From Funneliformis mosseae (lineage: Eukaryota; Glomeromycota; Glomeromycetes; Glomerales; Glomeraceae), in contig CAJVPP010000617.1 of assembly GCA_910592005.1 (NCBI GenBank), positions 1 to 28,852 of the forward strand: DNA of 28,852 nt, read 5' to 3'. Below, one piece after another: positions 11,805 to 21,044 of this stretch. The number at the start of each line of letters is the position of its first letter. Positions within the stretch are counted from its first letter, which is position 1. The notes below the pieces were generated by a model. It was given only the letters and a program-made list of their open reading frames with translations. It searched no databases and was not told the origin of the DNA. Made by a program: the position numbers and the translations under genes.

Positions 11805-13385
11805 ATGCCTGCGTTACCTTATGATATTTTTCCAATTGTATTTGAATTTTTACGACAGGATAGAAATACGTTATTTTCATGTTCTCTCATTAATCGTACT
11901 ATCTGTAGGTTAGCAATCCCATTACTTTGGAAAAATCCGTTCATGAGTAATGATTCATTGGAGGAGATTAATCAATATAAATCAGCCTTGTTAATCCGAA
12001 CGTATTTGGCGTGTTTAACCGAGGATGAAAGGAGTTATCTAACGAAGAAAGGTGTAGAAATCCGGAAATTTCCAAAGCCATTATTTGATTATGCATGTTT
12101 CTTGGAGGAAATGATGCATAGTTGTCCTTTATATAATTCGGTCCTTTGTTGGATTTTATTAGAATATCGAAAGTACACAAAGAATTGCTTGAATGGAATT
12201 TCGAATATGTATCAATTTGATGAGAGTGAAATACAAGACCCATTAATTAACTCGTTATATTCCATGTACTTTAAAAAGAGTAAAATCAAAACGTTAGGGA
12301 TTTCCATCGAGATGCTTAAAATCAAGGATCCCATTGACCAACAACTTTTCAATAAGATGAATCTTTCAACTTTGTCAAATTTATCTCGGTTAATAATATA
12401 CCTAAAAGATAATTCCTTCGGATTTAAAAGCAATCAACATTCATTTGACTTTTTATTGAGCATAATAAAGAAATGGTGTCATAAGATTCAACATGTTAGG
12501 ATTTCCAATTTATTGGTATTTGCTCATCAAAAATTACCAAAAATTCAAGAAATTATGAGTCAACAACAAAGGCTCGTAAAACTTGACCTTCTAACTCCAA
12601 AACAAAATTTCATAATCGATGATATACTCTTAAATCTGAAAGGTCACGATTATAATTTCTTGACCGAAATGGAAGTGCATGACACCGATCTATCCGATAG
12701 TTCTTTATTGGAGGGATTATCAAGTATCGATTCGTTAAAATCATTATACTTGATAAGGTGTAGGGGGATTTCTATGCATAATATTCATATTTTATCCGAT
12801 TCATCGATTTCATTACTCAAGTTAAAATTTATTAACAATGAATTCCCACCCGGATTAATCATTTCAACCATTGGTAAATCATTGACCGAGTTGATAACCA
12901 ATCAGTTGGATCAGGAAGCAACTGAATTGCTTTCTTATCATTGTTCCGAATCTTTAACTCACTTGGACATAGTTGGGATTAATTTGCAAACACAAAAGAT
13001 CTTTTATAATTTAATCGTAAGGTTAAAATTGAATTCCTTAAAGATCAGTTGTTGTAGGGAGTCAACGGGTCAAATTTTAAATGATCTGGGAAAGAATTTA
13101 CCGAATTCCTTAAAGTATTTGGGCCTCTTTGGATTATATACGTTTAAGGGTCTTACCGTAGAACATTTCGAGAATCTATTGTCAAATTGTAACGCGACTT
13201 TGGAATCATTGGAGATTTATGGTACCATTAATCGTAATTTTTTAGTTGTGATCTACGATTACATTAAGAATCATAGAAATTTTAAATCGTTGATCATTAA
13301 TCTGTACGGTAAAGGATGGGAAGATAAAGAATCATCATTGTTAAAAGATTTTAGCAAATACGGTGTAAAGTCGTTTGTCAATTAA
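11805..13385 (+). CDS. F-box protein with leucine-rich C-terminal region
   Basis: This is an intronless ORF of 526 codons from the first ATG after the TATA-like element. Residues 1-45 form an F-box-like motif (MPALPYDIFPIVFEFL, FSCSLINRTICRLAIPLLWKNPF), the part that binds Skp1 in an SCF ubiquitin ligase. The rest is an irregular leucine-rich solenoid with degenerate LRR units (SLKSLYLIRCRGI, SLTHLDIVGINL, SLKYLGLFGLY, LESLEIYG), expected to bind the substrate. Length and layout match the hugely expanded F-box/LRR family of Glomeromycotina, whose members are typically around 500 aa and often single-exon. The substrate cannot be predicted. Codon use is more GC-rich than the flanking DNA, consistent with a living gene. 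Two reverse-strand frames inside it are shadows. Confidence 0.9.
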   Translation: MPALPYDIFPIVFEFLRQDRNTLFSCSLINRTICRLAIPLLWKNPFMSNDSLEEINQYKSALLIRTYLACLTEDERSYLTKKGVEIRKFPKPLFDYACFLEEMMHSCPLYNSVLCWILLEYRKYTKNCLNGISNMYQFDESEIQDPLINSLYSMYFKKSKIKTLGISIEMLKIKDPIDQQLFNKMNLSTLSNLSRLIIYLKDNSFGFKSNQHSFDFLLSIIKKWCHKIQHVRISNLLVFAHQKLPKIQEIMSQQQRLVKLDLLTPKQNFIIDDILLNLKGHDYNFLTEMEVHDTDLSDSSLLEGLSSIDSLKSLYLIRCRGISMHNIHILSDSSISLLKLKFINNEFPPGLIISTIGKSLTELITNQLDQEATELLSYHCSESLTHLDIVGINLQTQKIFYNLIVRLKLNSLKISCCRESTGQILNDLGKNLPNSLKYLGLFGLYTFKGLTVEHFENLLSNCNATLESLEIYGTINRNFLVVIYDYIKNHRNFKSLIINLYGKGWEDKESSLLKDFSKYGVKSFVN

Positions 13386-14169
13386 TTTTAAAGGTGATAT
13401 GAAATTTTGGCTTTTCACATGATAATTTGGATTTCGAGAATTCAGATCACCTAATATCCCACGATAGAAGGGGGAAATTGTTGGGGAATAAATTTGGATT
13501 TTTTCCGGTAGTCCCTTCTACTGTTATAATTATATATATAATTGTATGTTATTGTTATTTATTTATTTTTTTTCTTTCATGTAAAAACTCCAACATGCTA
13601 TGGAAATGATGAAACAAAATTTTATAAAACTTGTTTAAAATATTATGTGTGATTTGCATTAGTACTTTATTCAAACGTGTTATCATCATACACCAAAAAT
13701 TCTCTCGTTATTTACAATTCATATTTCCATCATGTGATGCATTTTCGCAAAAAGAAAACCACATAAAGTATAATTAATTTAATCATCATCGAATGGATGA
13801 TATGATTACCCGTTTTTGTTTTTCTTTTACTTTTAAGTATGTTTTAGAACCATTCTATCGCCAAAAAAGGTACTCCTTTTATTTTTGTGAATCCAAAAAA
13901 TTTCTTGATAGATTGACACCTAATACATGTAATCTACCAAAAATTCTTCGATTATTCCTATCCCCTAAACTTGGTTATTCAATTTATCGATCTTAAAATT
14001 TATTAAATGGAAAATTCGATACTATTATAATGATAAGGTTGTAAAGTTGTTTTAAAAAAATAAAAATTTTTTTTTTCTTTTTTTTTTTTTTCCTTCTTGA
14101 AGAACAAAGAAATATTTTTTTTTCTGTTTTTGTTTTTTTTTACCGCTCGTATAATTTATTTTATTCATC
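13386..14169. other. intergenic between F-box and FAO genes, with pyrimidine tract
   Basis: No gene is supported. A 67-codon ATG frame at 13793-13996 has no recognisable features. From 14067 to about 14140 the DNA is nearly all T with a few C, ending about 30 bp before the FAO start; this kind of T/C tract is common in fungal core promoters. The downstream AT-rich CGTATAATTTATTTTA (about 14148-14163) may act as the TATA region. Confidence 0.4.
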
Positions 14170-16819
14170 ATGTCGGAACATAGACCTGCCGAACGACTTT
14201 CACAAGATAGTTCTCAAATTCAAAGTGACATAAGTAATCATACGAGTAATCAAAGTTTCCTTTTAGATGAAAGGCAAAAAAAGGTTCTCTTAGCATTTTG
14301 TAATACCATCATCGGAGAACTTGATAAAGAAGAACTTCAAATTTTACTCAACACGAATTCATCAGTTATGCAAAAGAATCCAAAGGTGGTTGAAGCATTT
14401 GGTAAATTTGATTTATCAAAGCAAAACGATATCATTGATAGGTTAAATGATCGTTTATTGAAATCCGCTCCCCCTCATAAATTTCGACAAATTGCCTCGA
14501 TCCTTAAACGTTTGAGTTCCAAAAGTATAATAAATAGTCAAATAATAGGCATCAATAAACCTTTTCATGAATTAACTCAAAAGCAAAGGGAAGCCGCTTT
14601 CATAAAATGGAGTACGAGTCAGACCGCTTCAGTTCGAAAGATTTATAAAAGTTTTTCAATGTTAATCTGCGCTACCTTTTGGTTAAATCCTTATGGGTTT
14701 AACTCCGCGATTGGGTACCCTGGAACTGATCCCGCGGCGAAAGGTTCAAGGTTCACCTCTCGCAAATTTCCTGATTACGATTTCCTTGAAGTGTCCGAGG
14801 AGATCTCGGAAATTAAAGAATTTGACACCGTCATAATCGGGTCAGGAGCTGGTGGAAGTGTCGCCGCCGCCAGGTTGTCCAGATTGGGGTATAAAGTTTT
14901 GGTAATTGAGAAAGGTCATCATTATGATCAAAGCGAACTCAAGTTTGAACAGCAAGATGGTTATAATAATTTATATGAACTGTCGGGAGGGATGCTCTCA
15001 GAAGATAGCAGTATTTACGTCTTGGCCGGTTCCAACTTTGGTGGTGGTACTACCGTTAGTTGGTCGGCTTCAATGGAACCACAATATTTCGTTCGAGAGG
15101 AATGGGCAAAGAAATTCGGTCTTCCTTATTTCATGGAAGATGATTATGGTAATACCATGAAATACATTAATAACAGACTTGGAGTTAATACAAACAACAT
15201 CACTCATAATGCGAGTAATCAAACCTTGATTGATGGTTGTAAGAAACTTGGTCTTCACTTTGATACCATACCACAAAATGCCGCTTCGATGCCACATCAG
15301 TGTGGTTGGTGCTCGTTCGGATGTAAATACGGTGAAAAGCAAACCGCCGTTATGACTTGGTTAAATGAGTCAAAATTGAATAATACCAAATTTTTACAAG
15401 ATTGTTTTGTTGACAAAATCTTGACCGAAAAGGATGGAAAGAAACAAAAGGTGATCGGTGTTGAAGCGATCGTTAATAACGGAAAACGTATCGTGGTGCA
15501 CGCTAAACGAGTAATCGTCGCTAGCGGTGCCATTCATTCACCCGCTTTATTATTAAGGAGTGGATTAAAGAATAAAAATATTGGAAAGAATTTACACCTT
15601 CATCCAACCGCGGCCGTTTATGGTGTTTTCCCAAATAAAGATATTAAAACTTATTCTGGTACCATCATGTCCGCGATTTCTAACGCGGAAGAAAATGTTG
15701 ACGGTGAGAATTATGGGGCTAAAATCATTGTCGGATCTCATCATCCCGGTTTCATGTTTGCCAATTTCCCATGGAAATCTACATTACAACATAAACAACT
15801 TATGTTGGAATATAATCATATCGTACCTCTTATGATTATTACGCGAGATCGTGATGGTGGAAAAATATTTATCGACTCGGATGGGCAACCAAAATTGGAC
15901 TATAAACTTTCCCAACATGATTCCAGGAGCATGATTTCTGGTTTACTGGCCGCGATAAAGATCTTGATAGCCGCTGGTGCATCTAAGATTGGAACATGTC
16001 AAGCTGGAGTTGAAGATTTTGTCATAGAAGGTGGGGTTAACACATTTAACGATCCAGGATTCAATCAATTCTTGGATAAAGTCAAAAAAGTTGGTGTTCC
16101 AGCCAATCAGGCTTGTATTGGAAGTATACATCAAATGGGTTCTTGGTAATTATATAATTATTTATTTGTTTCTTTAAAAAAATTATCATATATATAAATT
16201 AATAACGATAATAAAAAAAAAAAAATTGATGTTTCAAGTCGGATGGGAGATGATCCATCCAAGTCCGTAGTAAATCCTTTGGGTGAAACGTGGGAAGTTG
16301 AGAATCTCTACGTGGCTGATACCAGCGTATTCCCGACAGCGACAGGAGTACCTCCAATGGTATGTGACAAAAAAATTTATTTTCATTTCCTAAAAAGAAG
16401 TTATTAATATTTATTTTATTTACATTTTATCAGTTGACAACAATGAATGTAGCATATTACATTTCAAAATGTATCCTCGACAAGAAAAATTACATTAAAA
16501 AGGTATCGAGATCGATGTAGCCGATCGTTTTCACTTATTTTGAAAGAATATTAACCCATCCTCATTTTTATTATAAAATAAATAGAAACGTGGATCGTTT
16601 ATATCGGGTCATATACCAAAAGGATCAAATTTTGAAATCAAATCAATTGATGAAGGGAGTATCGATTTCTCAGAAAACAATTATACCATTGATTCTGTAA
16701 TGAAAGACTCTATTTTGAGAGATACACCTAACGAAAATTCTCCCACGTCTAAGAAGGAAAAAAGAAAATCAACAAGAAGATTGTCTTTTAATTCTTTTAG
16801 TTTTAAAAAGGATAATTAA
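14170..16819 (+). CDS. FAO1: long-chain fatty alcohol oxidase (GMC oxidoreductase)
   Basis: Four exons (14170-16145, 16239-16359, 16434-16502, 16586-16819) give 799 aa with every junction in frame. The family is an FAD-dependent, membrane-associated oxidase that turns long-chain alcohols or omega-hydroxy fatty acids into aldehydes with release of H2O2. Residues 1-215 are the FAO-type N-terminal region, including SMLICATFWLNPYGFNSAIG. The FAD site VIIGSGAGGS lies at about 221-230 and the GMC signature GSNFGGGTTVSWS at about 287-299. A cysteine cluster CGWCSFGCKYG lies near 378-388. The C-terminal active-site segment SIHQMGSCRMG (652-662) is completed only by splicing exon 1 to exon 2, and is followed by LYVADTSVFPTATGVPPM and TTMNVAYYIS. 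The last about 80 residues are a non-catalytic, basic, serine-rich tail (KKEKRKSTRRLS) ending KDN, not a peroxisomal SKL signal. Unspliced, the ORF would stop at 16149 and lose active-site residues. Confidence 0.93.
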
Positions 16820-18352
16820 TTATTTAATCTAATCTTCTGAACGACATTTATAATGATTTATTTATAATATGATTATGTATTTTATGTATTTTAGGGTTTA
16901 TATTCTACATCTTAATTAGTTATTAAAATAAAGGTTTTTTTTTATCTCATCAAGATGAACAAGCAAATAATAAATAAATCACTTGCAACATTATGTAATG
17001 ATTTAATGAATCGTGAAAATTTAATTCGTCTCGTAAAAAAAAAATCACAAGAAACACAATGTGCGTACGATATTTATAAATTTTTTTTATCAAAATCTTG
17101 AGTACAGCGAGTACGTAATTACGCGCGCGCCTGCTTTTTATAATTAAGTTGTAATAACTAATAGCCAGTAGTAGTAGGTCAGATGAGACAAGACGAATCA
17201 AAATTTCAATAACTTTTATTTTTAGTTCTAATACTTATCTTATTGGTCTAACCTTAATAGCGAATGAGGATATTTGTTAATTTGATTGTGAGGCACTCGT
17301 TATAATTAATTATACTTTTGGATTACGTAAAAAAACTCTATATTATTAAAATTCCTATTGGATATTGAATGACCACTTTATGGGTGCGAAATTTTCTCGT
17401 CGTAAGGCTGGGGAAAAACATATATGTGGCCTGAAAGCCGTGTGGGATACACGAAGAGACAAAAAAAAAATTTATTTGTTTGTAACTGGATAAACCTTTT
17501 TTTTTTTTTTTTTTCTCCTCTAAGAAAATTTTTAAATTCGTCAGACATAACATTTTGATTTTCATATTAGGTCTTGATTTTGCTCATTTAAATAAAGTTG
17601 TCTGTTGAATGAATATCTTTTTTTTCTTTTTTTTTTTTTAAAAAAAAAAAATAATTATGGTAAGAAATTCCATAGAATAAAAATGGTCTCATATTATATT
17701 CCCTTTTTTGTCCTTCATTCTCCTTGTTAAGATCAAAGTTTTTTATTAGATTAAATAATATGTTTACATCTGTATAGTATTATTTATTATTATTTATTAT
17801 TTATTATTTTTATTATTTATTATTTTTATTTATAAACTAAAAATAGTCAAAAAAAAAAAAAAAAAAAAATTAAATTAGTGAATAATACTATTATAATTCA
17901 AATATTTTGAATTCAATATAGAAATTTTACATTCATCATTATATGTAACTTTACATCTTAATAAATTTGTTTACTATCATATTGAAATAACGAAACTCAT
18001 TTTTATAGAAAAATTTGTATTTATAACAAAAAAAGTCAAAAATTTAATACTAAAAAAAAAAAAAAAAAAATTCGTGAAGAAACCTAAATGATGTCTTGAA
18101 GTATATTTGCATTTTAAACAAGATTGATGATACATGATACAAAGAATGTGCGTCAACGCGATTGAGTGAAAAAAAAAATTTACAAGAAAAAAAATGTATA
18201 TCTGATTTGTGAAGTTAAAAGGATTGATTGATTGATACACCAAGTGCAAAGGGATTGAAAAAGGAAAAAAAAAAATTATTTATAAAGAATAATCAAATAT
18301 AAACACTTACTAACAAAAATCGCAGAAATTTACAACTACAAACAAATTTATT
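16820..18352. other. intergenic between convergent FAO and HMG genes
   Basis: This is shared 3' space for two convergent genes. AATAAAG near 16926 may be the FAO polyadenylation signal. The region contains long homopolymers (T run about 17497-17514, A runs at about 17850-17870 and 18053-18070). A small GC-richer patch at about 17385-17460 contains the hairpin CGTGT-GGGAT-ACACG. Several 75-90-codon minus-strand frames are lysine/phenylalanine runs from homopolymers and were not called. Confidence 0.45.
17779..17832. repeat. TTATTTATTATT microsatellite
   Basis: A mixed TTA/TTTA short tandem repeat of about 54 bp lies in the convergent intergenic space, followed shortly by a run of about 20 A. 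It is simple sequence with no coding content. Confidence 0.8.
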
Positions 18353-21012
18353 CTATAACTGTATGTGTACTTTTCTAGAGAAACCATCATGCCTTCCTAT
18401 TGGTGGCAACACATTTGAATTTTTTTGCTGTTGATGTGATAACGAAGGACTGCCATTAAGGTTAACAGAAGAATACTGAGGTTGCTGGGAAGATGCTGGA
18501 ACGATAGGTGGTGGTAATAATTGTTGATTCTGTTGTGACATGATTGTATTGTTAAACATATTACCATAACCCGTATTAGATTTACGACATCGTTCAATAA
18601 CTTCGAACGATGCTGTAATTATTTGGGCGTTAATTATATTATTGGATTTACGTGCATCCAAAATCTACATAATGGTCAAAATTTATTATTTTTAGAAATA
18701 ACACAACAAGCAGCGAGTGATATTTACCTTCCATTGAACTTCCGCCAATCTAGAGAGTGATTCTTGCATCCTTCTTTGCCATTCCTTTGCAATCCTTGCG
18801 TTATCAGAATCAATTCCAAGAACATCATTAACGCGTGGTAGAGACAGCTGCGGTAATTGTTGATTATCCATTTCACTTGTCTCAACTTTCAAGAAAAAAA
18901 TTAGATCAGGACTTAACAATTGTATATAGCTCGTTTTACACCAACTCAGATCTAATCCCTTAGCAGCAGATGCTGCCATCGCGGAATAAACGTATCGATC
19001 CACAATCAAAGTAATACCATTCATGAGTTGATCCTTCATTACCGGCCTAACGAAAATATAAATGAGTTTTAAAACAAAAAAATAATATAAAAATTCTTTA
19101 CCCTTATCACGTACATTAATTCCCACCAATGAGCTGCAACAAGTAAATGAAGTGTCTTCGGGTTTGGTTGACGATTAGTTGACTGGTATATTTTGAGAGC
19201 GTTTCCAGAAGGTGTTGAAGTATCAGGGAATTTGCACAACCTTGCCTTTATACCTTCATTCTTTAAGAACTCATATAATTGATTAGATTGTAATGCAGTA
19301 CTATCTTCACAACCTTCAAGAACGATCAGTGCTCCGCGTGGTGAAACCGAAGTAGTGGTTGAAGAAGATGATGATAATGATAATGATGATGGAGTCGTAG
19401 AAAGAATTGTCGTTGTTGGCTGTTGAGATGATGACATAGATTGTAATTGAGGTGATACCAATGTATGTGGTGGTGGCAATCTTTGTGTAGAAGAGGTAGA
19501 TGTGGAAAGTTGCTGTGTTGGAAGTCCTAATTTCGCTTTAATCGCTTCAGTTGGCGAAGGTTTCCTTGGGTTATTATTTCCGTTGCGGTCTTAAAATTCG
19601 AATTCAAAAAATAAATAATTTTTTTTTTTTTAAAAAAAAATTCATCATTATCATTATTATTAAATCAATTATATTTACAATAAACGCGTATACGTATTTT
19701 TACCTAATTTATTTAATTCCTTTGAGCCTCCTTCAATAATGATAACGGACGGATGCTTGAGATTTTCATTATGATCTATTTTTCTATGTGATGGTAATTT
19801 CGAAAGTTCAATAACAAAATTATCCATCATGCCCTCTTGTGCACTAAAAGCATCGGATTTTACAGAAGAAGGAGCGCCAGGACCTTTCAACGGTTTTTTA
19901 AAAGTAGGCCCAACTACTCTTCTTCTAGGTTGATATTTATAATCAGGCCAAGCCTTCATGTGACGTTCCTTAGCTTCTTCGGCTTTTTTTTTCCATTCAC
20001 CTTTTTCTTGGTTTGATAAATTTCTCCAATGATCAGCTATAATTCTCGAAATTTCAGAGTTATTTATACCGGGATGTTTATTAAGGATTAAAGGATGGTG
20101 ATGTTGACGATAAAGGATAAAAGAATTCGGAGGACGAGGAATGTACGGTTTCTTTCTTGTTTGTTTTGTCGTGAAATTTATATTATTATTATTCCCCACA
20201 GAAGATGTCGCACCACCCATAGAAGAATTTGTTGGGGAATTTGCACCAGAACACTCATCATCATCAATCATCATTTCATCAAATCCGGAAGAAGTAACAG
20301 GTGAAGGAGGTGTAGAATCATTATTGTTAAAATTATTAACCTTAATTATTTCACAGGAATTTCCTTCAGCTAAGGATAAATTTTTTAAATTACATCGTAA
20401 CCGTTTTGAAGGATCAAAATCACCATTATTATTAATGTCATACTCATCATTGTCATGAACACCTTTCCTTTTCTTTTTAATAAAGGAAGAAGAAGAAGAA
20501 GAAGAAGTAGTGGTGGTGGTGGTGGTAGTAGTAGTAGCCGTCGTAGAAGGATTAGGAGTAAAATCAGTATTTTTTGTATTATGAAATTCAACAGTAATGA
20601 ATTTTTGATTTACATTATTATTCTTATTGTTGTTTGGATTATTATGAGGAGTTTCCGGAACAGGAGAGATTGATCTGCTACTCATTTGCGAAGTTGGATG
20701 TGACTTTGGAGAATTGGTATTTATTCGTTGTTCTTCATCATGGTTTATAAGGTTCGAAATGCTAGCAGCTGAACGAGCATTGTCAACCAAAGCATTATTT
20801 GCAATCGTAATGGTGGAAGGATCGACGCTATCATCATCGATATCACTTAAAGGACGCGATTGAGGGGTCGGGGTTGAAGGTAATGAAGATGGTGAGGAAG
20901 AATTTTGAGTTTCATCCAATTCGTTCCCATTATTAACGGTTGCAACAGGAGATGAGGAAATAATTGGGGAATTCGAAGAGATTTTTTGCGCAGTAGAGTC
21001 TGTAGAAATCAT
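18353..21012 (-). CDS. MATA-type HMG-box protein fused to thymidylate-kinase-like domain
   Basis: Four minus-strand exons (21012-19704, 19589-19115, 19046-18728, 18664-18353) join in frame to 804 aa. Introns are GT...AG of 114, 68 and 63 bp. Residues 1-280 are low complexity (Asn, Ser, Thr runs; pure Thr then Ser at about 158-178). Residues 290-364 are an HMG box of the fungal MATA type (YIPRPPNSFILYRQHHHP, NNSEISRIIADHWR, WPDYKYQPRR) that should bind DNA. After a Ser/Thr/Gln linker, residues 521-725 match thymidylate kinase in order: RGALIVLEG (521-529), LHLLVAAHWWEL, TLIVDRYVYS (607-616), AAKGLDLSWCK, SPDLIFFL and WKILDARKS. The phosphate loop reads EGCEDSTALQ, without the Gly-Lys-Ser/Thr of Walker A, and no arginine-rich LID is seen, so catalysis is unlikely. 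Residues 730-804 are Gln/Pro-rich. The ATG at 21012 was chosen because the longer frame has only a TTG. A transcription regulator carrying a pseudokinase module is the likely reading. Confidence 0.85.
20477..20538 (-). repeat. in-frame trinucleotide repeat encoding Thr and Ser runs
   Basis: Consecutive ACT/ACC and TCT triplets on the minus strand encode a threonine run then a serine run at about residues 158-178 of the HMG-box fusion protein. Length changes here would stay in frame and could vary between strains or nuclei. Confidence 0.7.
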
Positions 21013-21044
21013 TTTTTTTTTTTTTTTTTTTTGACCTTTACCAT
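21009..21044 (-). promoter_or_regulatory. 11-codon poly-lysine uORF overlapping the HMG-gene start
   Basis: An upstream ATG at 21044 opens MVKV followed by seven AAA lysine codons. Its TGA (21011-21009) overlaps the main ATG (21012-21010) as ATGA. A 21-A run fills the space directly before the main start. The arrangement suits termination-reinitiation control, and ribosomes may slow on AAA lysine codons. Whether the uATG lies inside the transcript is unknown, and assembly error in the A run would change the frame relation. Confidence 0.5.

Noticed and set aside
11968..12433. Antisense frames inside the F-box gene
   Set aside because: They are shadows of the 526-codon F-box ORF.
13427..13609. 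60-codon frame after the F-box gene
   Set aside because: It starts at TTG and its end is translated T-rich 3' flank; likely untranslated region.
13793..13996. 67-codon ATG frame between the F-box and FAO genes
   Set aside because: Composition is dominated by Phe, Tyr, Arg and Leu with no domain or signal peptide, and it sits in promoter space; support is too weak.
14906..15835. Alternate-frame and antisense ORFs inside the FAO gene
   Set aside because: They overlap a long conserved GMC oxidoreductase frame and show no family features.
17338..18249. Several 75-90-codon minus-strand frames rich in Lys or Phe
   Set aside because: They are created by A/T homopolymers in intergenic DNA and have no protein-like pattern.
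19069..19479. Thymidylate-kinase-like exon as a separate gene starting at an internal Met (about 19440)
   Set aside because: The upstream HMG frame joins this exon through a good GT...AG intron in phase, and there is too little room for a 3' end and promoter; kept as a testable alternative.
20095..20673. Forward-strand frames over the HMG-gene exon, with Arg/Ser/Gly runs
   Set aside because: They are produced by the reverse of Thr/Ser and Asn codon repeats in the real minus-strand exon.
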